DNA from: Actinomycetes bacterium
GTDB taxonomy: Bacteria; Actinomycetota; Acidimicrobiia; Acidimicrobiales; Bog-793
Length of the DNA: 7,306 bases
Direction of reading: 5' to 3'
NCBI GenBank assembly: GCA_021785095.1
Contig: JAJYGM010000317.1
Location: 1 to 7,306 of the forward strand
Shown here: piece after piece, positions 1-5,125 of the stretch
Layout: every line of letters begins with the position of its first letter
How positions within the stretch are numbered: the first letter of the stretch is position 1
The notes under the pieces: generated by a model
Database searches by the model: none
What the model was told of the DNA's origin: nothing
Seen by the model: only the letters and a program-made list of their open reading frames with translations
Translations under genes and position numbers: made by a program

Positions 1-522
1 CACGTTGTCGTCTGACCCGACGGCTCTCGCGATACCGAAGTCCGCGACCTTGACCTGACCATCTCGCGTGATGAGCACGTTGCCGGGTTTCACGTCGCGG
101 TGCACGACGCCGTGGCGGTGCGCGTAGCTGAGCGCTTTCGCGATGTCCGCCGCGATCGATGCCGCCCGGAGGGCCGGCAGCGGCGCCTGGTTCCGGATGA
201 TCGCCGAGAGCGGCTCGCCGTCGATGTGCTCCATGACGATGAAGTACGTGCGCTCGGACTCCCCCCAGTCGAACACTGGGACGATGTTTGGATGAGAGAG
301 GTTGGCAGCAGCTTGCGCCTCCCTCCGAAACCGTTCGACAAAGGAGCTGTCACTCGACAGCTCCGGGAAGAGCACCTTGAGCGCGACCGGCCGATCGAGC
401 AGCAGGTCGCGGGCCAGGTACACCTGCGCGGTCCCACCGCGAGCGATCTGGTTCCGCAGCTCGTAGCGGCCGTTGTAGATCGGCGGGGGCGCCTCGCTGC
501 CTGGAGGGCGGTTCATGGTCAT
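1..522 (-). CDS. pknB: Ser/Thr protein kinase, PknB/PknA family, N-terminal 174 residues (gene runs off left edge)
   Basis: Translating the minus strand from ATG at 522 gives an open frame to the window edge with a clear Hanks-type kinase N-lobe and catalytic loop. Visible elements are the glycine-rich loop ARGGTAQVYLARD (residues 27-39), the ATP-binding lysine in VALKV (K49), the helix-C glutamate in RREAQ (E68), the catalytic HRDVKPGN (H141-N148) and DFGIARA (D161-A167). The activation loop, C-lobe and any transmembrane and PASTA segments lie beyond position 1. A TAG in frame just upstream of 522 limits the start to ATG 522 or ATG 516. No strong Shine-Dalgarno is seen. The first glycine of the usual GxGxxG loop is alanine. 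Family members phosphorylate wall-synthesis and division proteins and FHA partners, and are reversed by PstP, encoded upstream. Position next to pbpA matches mycobacterial pknA, but with one kinase visible PknA and PknB cannot be separated. Confidence 0.93.
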   Translation of the reverse strand, partial: MTMNRPPGSEAPPPIYNGRYELRNQIARGGTAQVYLARDLLLDRPVALKVLFPELSSDSSFVERFRREAQAAANLSHPNIVPVFDWGESERTYFIVMEHIDGEPLSAIIRNQAPLPALRAASIAADIAKALSYAHRHGVVHRDVKPGNVLITRDGQVKVADFGIARAVGSDDNV

Positions 523-527
523 GGCGA

Positions 528-580
528 GGTGAGCCTACGCGTCGGTTCCGGGGGTCGTGTCGACACCTTGGAGGCTCACC
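528..580 (-). promoter_or_regulatory. Intercistronic 9-bp inverted repeat between pbpA and the kinase gene
   Basis: The arms are GGTGAGCCT and AGGCTCACC, at 572-580 and 528-536 when read on the minus strand. They are perfectly complementary over 9 bp with a 35-nt loop. The first arm contains the pbpA TGA stop (578-576); the second lies 6-14 nt before the kinase ATG at 522, where a ribosome would bind. The loop holds a further 10-bp palindrome, GTGTCGACAC (557-566). The complementarity is read directly. A role in masking kinase translation, or in coupling it to termination on pbpA, is inference. There is no U-tract, so a simple intrinsic terminator is unlikely. Confidence 0.45.
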
Positions 581-2126
581 CGCCCCCTTGTTGGCGCAGG
601 GCCGCCTCGAGGACCGCGACCGCCACCGGGCCGGCCACCGATGCTCCGGTCGGATTGATGGTGCAGGCACGAGAGCTCAGGACGGGCACCATGGCGGCCA
701 CCACGACCGACGGTGTCTGCCCAGCTCCGGCCGGAGCGGCGGCAACGAGCCAGTTGTAGGTGCCGCATCCGTTCCCACCCGGTTGCGCCGTGCCGGTCTT
801 GGCAGCCGCCGTCGGGAACCCTGAGGAGTAATAGCCCTGGAAGACGGTGTAAGCCGTCCCGATGTTCGTCGTCGTGACGCCAGTCATGAGGCCGAGCACC
901 GAAGCCGCCGTCTTCGCGGAGGTGGCCCGGCGCCATACATGGGGGCGGTAGACGAACTCGTCGTTGCCGAGACTTCCCACGACCTTGCTGACAAGATGTG
1001 GAGCCATGATCTTGCCGTGGTCTGCGACGGCCGCAGTGGCCAGCGCCATCTGCAAAGCGGTGGCGTTGTCGTCGTACTGCCCTATTGCGGAGTAGGCCAG
1101 GTACGGGCTCGCGCTTGGCGCGTCGATCGCGCTTGGCGGCGGGAACTGCGAGGCGACCGCGCCCGGCACGTCAATCGGCGGCACGCTGCCGAATCCGAAG
1201 GCCCGGGCTTCGCTCGCGAGGCTGCTGGCTCCGAGCTCGTAGGCGATCTGGCTGTAGGACGTGTCGCACGAGACGGCAAGAGCAGCCGCGAGGCTACCTC
1301 CGCACACCTCGTAGGCGTAGTTGTGGATGGTCTTCGGAGGGGAGCCGGTGTGAGGGAAGTCGTAGAGAGCCTCGACCGGGAAGCTCTGATTGGCGATCGA
1401 GGGGTGATGGTCATAGATGGCCGACGTCGTGACGATCTTGAACGTGGAGCCCGGGGGGTGAAGCGCCGCGATCGCGTCGTTGTACAGGGGGTTCTCGGCA
1501 TTGGGGAGCGAGTTGTACTTGGTGGCCAGCGCGTTGACGGCTGCAGGGTTGTGCACCGCGAACAGGTTCGGGTTGTACGACGGGTTGCTGTACATGGCAA
1601 GGATGTTGCCGTTGCGGGGGTCGATCGCGACGACGGCACCGCCGCTTTGGGCGTCGGGCTGTGAGTCGAGGGCGTGCATCGCGGCAGCTTGGAGGCGCTC
1701 GGAGACGGTGAGAATGACGTCGTCGGTCTCGAGGTGCTGGGTGAAAAGACCGTGCAGCGAGTTGACGGGCGACTCGTGCTGGGCCAGGTACTGGTTGTAG
1801 GACGCCTCGATGCCAAAGGGATTTGCCTCGACGGCCGTCGCGTAGTAGCCGGTGATGCCCGAGAACATTGCGGCGGTGAGCGGCGGATAGACCCGCAGGT
1901 AGTGGTACTGGTCGTTCGTCCGCTTCGACTCTGCCAGCACGTAGCCGTCGGAGCTGATGATCTCCCCGCGCGGGCCGAAGAAGGGGCTCGGCTGGACAAC
2001 TTGGTTGAGCGGATTGCGGTCGAGCGCGGCGGCCTGGCGGACCTGGATGTTCGTCAGCTGCATGAGCAGCAGGGCAAAGCAGATGAGCAGCAGGACGCCC
2101 ACGCGAATAACTCTCGAGTCCAACAC
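576..2126 (-). CDS. pbpA: PbpA-type class B penicillin-binding protein (peptidoglycan D,D-transpeptidase)
   Basis: This 516-residue protein is close in length to mycobacterial PbpA (about 490). A short N-terminus leads into one membrane segment (about residues 9-25), so the catalytic part faces the periplasm-side wall zone. A class B dimerisation-type region follows (FGPRGEI near 50), then the transpeptidase domain with STFK (S227-K230, acylated serine S227), SCD (S286-D288) in the SxN position and KTGTAQ (K443-G445). All three motifs are present, so the enzyme should be active. It cross-links peptidoglycan stem peptides. Two cysteines (C275, C287) flank the second motif and two more (in NGCGTYNW and RACTINP) lie near the C-terminus, all possible disulfides. 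The GTG start at 2126 directly follows the pstP TAG (2129-2127) and has a good GGGGAG ribosome site 6 nt upstream. TTG at 2123 is a less likely start. The usual SEDS partner rodA is not adjacent. Confidence 0.95.
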   Translation of the reverse strand: MLDSRVIRVGVLLLICFALLLMQLTNIQVRQAAALDRNPLNQVVQPSPFFGPRGEIISSDGYVLAESKRTNDQYHYLRVYPPLTAAMFSGITGYYATAVEANPFGIEASYNQYLAQHESPVNSLHGLFTQHLETDDVILTVSERLQAAAMHALDSQPDAQSGGAVVAIDPRNGNILAMYSNPSYNPNLFAVHNPAAVNALATKYNSLPNAENPLYNDAIAALHPPGSTFKIVTTSAIYDHHPSIANQSFPVEALYDFPHTGSPPKTIHNYAYEVCGGSLAAALAVSCDTSYSQIAYELGASSLASEARAFGFGSVPPIDVPGAVASQFPPPSAIDAPSASPYLAYSAIGQYDDNATALQMALATAAVADHGKIMAPHLVSKVVGSLGNDEFVYRPHVWRRATSAKTAASVLGLMTGVTTTNIGTAYTVFQGYYSSGFPTAAAKTGTAQPGGNGCGTYNWLVAAAPAGAGQTPSVVVAAMVPVLSSRACTINPTGASVAGPVAVAVLEAALRQQGGG

Positions 2127-3698
2127 CTAGAGCTCCCCGTAGAGTGGGCCGCTCGGTGCGGGGGACTGAGCCGCCGCTCCTGCAACCGAAGAGCTCGGAC
2201 GCCTCCCGGGCACAGTCGTGCCAGGCACGGTCGTAGTCGGCGCCGCGGCGGCAAGGGCGTTGCGTCGCTCGTTTCTCAGGCGCCTGACCAGGTCCTCAGC
2301 CGCCTTCAAGGACGACTCGGGGACTCCAACGCGAAGCGTCGAGATGGTTGAGCTCAAGAGCTGACTCGCAGACACCTGGCTTGTCTCCAGCAGTTGGGGC
2401 TTGAACCAGAGAATACCGCCGGGTCGGCCCTGATAGATAGCCACGGCATCGCCATCCATCCCGACAAAGTACGACGACTGGTCGAACCAGATCACCGCGC
2501 CGGCCGTTCCGGCCAGCAGCCCGACTAGCACCACCACGAAGAGCGCGACGCGCAGGGTGAGGATATGGTCCTTCTCCCGCGGTCGCCTCCTTGGGGGTAT
2601 GAGGATGACCGGGCGTGCTTGATGCTCGGCCGATCCTGGCGGCTCGCGCGGGGCCCCAAGCGCGCCGGGACTGTCCGGCTCTAAGGGTGCGAGCGAGTTC
2701 GCCCGGGTGTCCGGTCCGCTCGCGTTGCCCGTGTCACGCAGCCGGGAACGAGTGAGCACAGCTCCAGCCTGGTCGGGAAGCTCGCCGCCAGATGACAGGC
2801 CGTCGAGTTGCCGTGGTCGGATCGGCACGATCGGCCCAGCGCGTGGTGATGGCGGCTCCATGATCGGAATGGCTTCGGTAAGCTCCGGCGTACCGAGCAC
2901 CGGGGCTTCCGGCGGCGATGGGCCCGGGGGGATGAGCTGGACATCGACCGCCGCAGGGTCGCCGGTGCCTTGGACGACGTCTGCGACGACAACGGTGACG
3001 TTGTCCATGCCGCCGTGGCCGAGAGCGCGGCCGACCAGCTCACCGACGGCCTCCTCGGGGCTGGGCGCCCCGGCCAGAATCTCGGCGATCTCGAGATCCT
3101 TCAGCTCGTTCGTCAACCCGTCGCTGCACAGCAGGAACCGCGCCGTCGCGTCGACCTGCAGAGACCACACGTCGACAGCCACCTCGGGCTCGATCCCCAG
3201 GGCGCGCGTGAGCACATGGCGGTGCGGATGGACTGCCGCCTCCTCTGGGCTGAGCTCTCCCTGGCGGACCATCTCCTCCACGACCGAGTGATCGTCCGTC
3301 AGTTGGCGGAGCTCCCGGGTCCCACGGTCCAGCACGTAGGCGCGGGAGTCACCTACGTTCACGAGAACGAGATGAGGGTGCTCGTCGCTGCCATCGCGCA
3401 CGAGCGCAGCCGCCGTGAGGGTGGTACCCATGCCGTGCAGGGCACGATCGACCCGACTCTTGCGCCACACCGCGCGATTGGCCCGGCGTGCCGCCATGAC
3501 GATCCCCTCATCTGAGCGGTCCTGCACGAACGCATTGAGCAGCTCCTCTATTGCGGTCCGGGAGGCGACCTCACCGCCGAGGTGACCGCCCATCCCATCT
3601 GCAACCGCGATGAGATCTCCGCTCACGAGCGCCAGGTCCTGGTTGGTCGACCGCACGTAGCCGGTGTGGGTCTCGGCCGCAGCGCGAAGCACCGTCAT
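2127..3698 (-). CDS. pstP: PstP-type membrane PP2C Ser/Thr protein phosphatase
   Basis: The protein is 523 residues from ATG 3698. Residues 1-243 are a complete PP2C/PPM catalytic domain, with the metal-binding and structural motifs RSTNQD (D21), VADGMGGH (D34, G35), GMGTTLTA (89-96), NVGDSRAYV (GDS 116-118), CSDGLTNEL (D193) and MDNVTVVVADV (D232). A proline-rich cytoplasmic linker (about 250-375) leads to one membrane helix (about 384-405). A small outer domain follows (YFVGMDGDAVAIYQG), then a Thr/Pro/Ser-rich tail, the usual plan of actinobacterial PstP. It removes phosphates placed by PknA/PknB-type kinases on wall and division proteins and on the kinases. The frame can be extended to a TTG at 3779, but that would overlap fhaB by 32 bp and add residues outside the domain, so ATG 3698 is preferred. 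The Shine-Dalgarno there is weak. The gene ends flush against the pbpA start. Confidence 0.95.
   Translation of the reverse strand: MTVLRAAAETHTGYVRSTNQDLALVSGDLIAVADGMGGHLGGEVASRTAIEELLNAFVQDRSDEGIVMAARRANRAVWRKSRVDRALHGMGTTLTAAALVRDGSDEHPHLVLVNVGDSRAYVLDRGTRELRQLTDDHSVVEEMVRQGELSPEEAAVHPHRHVLTRALGIEPEVAVDVWSLQVDATARFLLCSDGLTNELKDLEIAEILAGAPSPEEAVGELVGRALGHGGMDNVTVVVADVVQGTGDPAAVDVQLIPPGPSPPEAPVLGTPELTEAIPIMEPPSPRAGPIVPIRPRQLDGLSSGGELPDQAGAVLTRSRLRDTGNASGPDTRANSLAPLEPDSPGALGAPREPPGSAEHQARPVILIPPRRRPREKDHILTLRVALFVVVLVGLLAGTAGAVIWFDQSSYFVGMDGDAVAIYQGRPGGILWFKPQLLETSQVSASQLLSSTISTLRVGVPESSLKAAEDLVRRLRNERRNALAAAAPTTTVPGTTVPGRRPSSSVAGAAAQSPAPSGPLYGEL
2133..2138 (-). promoter_or_regulatory. Ribosome-binding site of pbpA inside the pstP 3' end
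   Basis: GGGGAG lies 6 nt before the GTG at 2126, within the last codons of pstP. It supports the GTG over the TTG one codon later. Because the pstP stop lies between this site and the GTG with no spare base, ribosomes ending pstP could pass straight to pbpA (inferred translational coupling). Confidence 0.6.
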
Positions 3699-3747
3699 CG
3701 CCAGGCAGTCCGCGCTCGCGAGCCAACGACCGGGGTGGTGGAAACGG

Positions 3748-4200
3748 TCATCGGGCCACCTCGAGGATGGTGCTCCCAATCTTCACGCGGTCACCCCGCT
3801 GCAGACGTTCGGGGCTGTCGACCCTCTCGTCGTTGAGGAACGTCCCGTTCGTCGAGCCCAGATCCTCGAGCCAGAGCTCTCCGTTGCGTTGATAGACGCG
3901 TGCATGCACCGAGGAGGTGAAAGTGTCGTCCTCGAGCGATACCGCGCAACCCGGCGACCGGCCCACGGTGACCTCCTCGCCGAGCTCGAATACCCTCCCA
4001 CGGCGCTGAGGCGGATCGACGACCTTGAACTTGAGGGAGACCGCCCGGTCGGTGCCGAGGGGCGGGGCTGGCACGGTTGTGGGTTTCTCGGCTCTTGACC
4101 GCCGCATCTCGACGTAGACCATCCGGGCGGCATAGAGGAAGAAGAGCCAGAGCAAGCCGAGGAGGAAGTAGCGGAGGAGGTGCAGCAACGCATGTGGCAT
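3748..4200 (-). CDS. fhaB: FhaB-type membrane-anchored FHA protein
   Basis: This 150-residue protein is almost the length of mycobacterial FhaB/FipA (about 155). A hydrophobic N-terminal segment (about residues 7-27) predicts a single membrane anchor, followed by a basic stretch (RMVYVEMRRSR), so the FHA domain should be cytoplasmic. The FHA domain (about 56-150) shows the phosphothreonine-binding set: VGRSPGC (G80, R81), TSSVHARV (S96, H99), LGSTNGTFLN (N118, G119, N123). FHA domains bind phosphothreonine peptides. In mycobacteria FhaB links kinase signalling to division and wall proteins; the same role here is inferred from context. The ATG at 4200 lies 15 bp after the fhaA stop, with GGAAG 5 nt upstream. 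An ATG at 4205 is out of frame. The start of pstP follows 49 bp downstream. Confidence 0.93.
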   Translation of the reverse strand: MPHALLHLLRYFLLGLLWLFFLYAARMVYVEMRRSRAEKPTTVPAPPLGTDRAVSLKFKVVDPPQRRGRVFELGEEVTVGRSPGCAVSLEDDTFTSSVHARVYQRNGELWLEDLGSTNGTFLNDERVDSPERLQRGDRVKIGSTILEVAR

Positions 4201-4215
4201 GGCATCTTCCGCCCC

Positions 4216-4869
4216 CTAGGCGGTCTCGAACCTCAAGGTCGTCGTACCCAGGGTCACGGTGTCCCCCGCCTGGAGGCGGTGCTCGCGCGTGAGGACGCCA
4301 TTGACCTTGGTCCCGTTCGTCGAACCAAGATCGACGATCATCACGTCCGGACCCTCCCGGCGGATCTGGGCATGGCGCCGCGAGACGTTGGGGTCGTCAA
4401 GGGCGACCGCGCACTCCGGCAGGCGGCCAATCGTCACGACCTCGTCGGTGATGGCGACCTTGCGCCCGTCGGGGAGAACTATCCAGTCGGTTGGCGTGCC
4501 GACCCCTTCGACCCAGTCGCTCTCGATCGCGAACGTGCTCATCGAAAGGTCCGGATCCTCACTTATCTCGACCTCGATCGGACCGAGAAACTGGTACCGC
4601 TCCCCCTCTGCGTGCTCTCGCACCGCCTCGACGAGCTCTCGATAGAGAACCTCGCCAAAAGCCGCGAAACGGTCGAAGTCAGGAGTCGAGAGGAATATCT
4701 CGAAGTGGTTCGGCGCGATGAGCCCTTTGATCCCCACGGTACGGCGCAGGTCCATCTCCCGCGTCAAACGGCGGCCAAGCTCCACCGGCTGAAGCTGACC
4801 GCGAAACGCCTTGGCAAACGCGCCCTCAACGAGGCGCTCCAGGCGGCGCTCGAACTGCTGGAGTCCCAT
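4216..4869 (-). CDS. fhaA: FhaA-type protein: DUF3662 domain plus FHA domain, compact form
   Basis: The protein is 217 residues. The N-terminal part (about 1-110, opening GLQQFERRLERLVEGAFAK) is the conserved FhaA N-terminal domain (DUF3662 family). A short link of about 25 residues leads to a C-terminal FHA domain (about 128-217) with IGRLPEC (G148, R149), VSRRHAQI (S163, H166), LGSTNGTKVNG (N185, G186, N190). It is soluble, with no membrane segment. Mycobacterial FhaA is about 527 residues because of a long disordered linker that is missing here. FhaA proteins bind phosphorylated partners of the PknA/PknB system, including the MviN lipid II flippase in mycobacteria; the same partner here is inferred. 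It is the first gene of the minus-strand cluster. ATG 4869 has a TAG directly upstream in frame, so the protein cannot start earlier. No good Shine-Dalgarno precedes it. Confidence 0.93.
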   Translation of the reverse strand: MGLQQFERRLERLVEGAFAKAFRGQLQPVELGRRLTREMDLRRTVGIKGLIAPNHFEIFLSTPDFDRFAAFGEVLYRELVEAVREHAEGERYQFLGPIEVEISEDPDLSMSTFAIESDWVEGVGTPTDWIVLPDGRKVAITDEVVTIGRLPECAVALDDPNVSRRHAQIRREGPDVMIVDLGSTNGTKVNGVLTREHRLQAGDTVTLGTTTLRFETA

Positions 4870-4879
4870 CTAGTCAATG

Positions 4880-4885
4880 AGGATA
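4880..4885 (-). promoter_or_regulatory. Possible -10 element for the fhaA operon
   Basis: TATCCT on the minus strand matches the actinobacterial TANNNT -10 pattern. Transcription would begin about 7 nt later, only about 4 nt before the fhaA ATG at 4869, giving a nearly leaderless mRNA. This would fit the absence of a ribosome site. There is no convincing -35. It is a pattern match only. Confidence 0.2.
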
Positions 4886-4972
4886 CCGGCAAGCGGGGAA
4901 AGTAAGGGAACATGCCCCCAGCTCGCCTCCTGCCGGAGGGTGGCCGCGACCTCGGCTATCGTCTCTCGCACT

Positions 4973-5059
<87 letters not shown>

Positions 5060-5096
5060 GGATGTTACGGGTCCCGACGATGACCGAGCCACGCCA

Positions 5097-5117
5097 GGGA
5101 GCGATCTGCTCGCTCTC
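5097..5117. terminator. Stem-loop between convergent tRNA-Leu and the R-M gene
   Basis: GGGAGCGA (5097-5104) pairs with TCGCTCTC (5110-5117) through 8 bp including one G-T pair, with a 5-nt loop TCTGC. It lies 37 bp after the tRNA CCA and 8 bp past the stop of the minus-strand R-M gene, so it could end both transcripts. Neither strand has a U-tract. GC-rich actinobacterial terminators often lack one, but this leaves the call uncertain. Confidence 0.4.
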
Positions 5118-5125
5118 CTCGGCGC

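Noticed and set aside
350..670. Minus-strand frame bridging pbpA and the kinase, suggesting a fusion or frameshift
   Set aside because: Both genes have clean ends in their own frames (TGA at 578-576; TAG just before ATG 522), so no fusion is needed.
100..759. 219-codon plus-strand open frame
   Set aside because: It is antisense to the kinase and pbpA, whose conserved motifs are unambiguous; composition is Arg/Ala-rich as expected of GC-rich shadow frames.
1109..1138. 12-bp direct repeat TCGCGCTTGGCG with 18-bp period
   Set aside because: It lies in frame within pbpA and encodes a small Ser/Ala/Pro repeat; best explained as local codon duplication, not a mobile or binding site.
1082..1999. 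305-codon minus-strand open frame inside pbpA
   Set aside because: It is the shifted frame of pbpA, extremely rich in Ser/Arg/Thr, without any domain; the true frame has STFK, SCD and KTG.
2205..2245. Short repeated stretch near the pstP 3' end
   Set aside because: It encodes the low-complexity TTVPGTTVPG tail, a usual feature of outer PstP tails.
3699..3779. Longer pstP start at TTG 3779
   Set aside because: It would overlap fhaB by 32 bp and add 27 residues unlike the PP2C N-terminus; ATG 3698 begins directly before the conserved domain.
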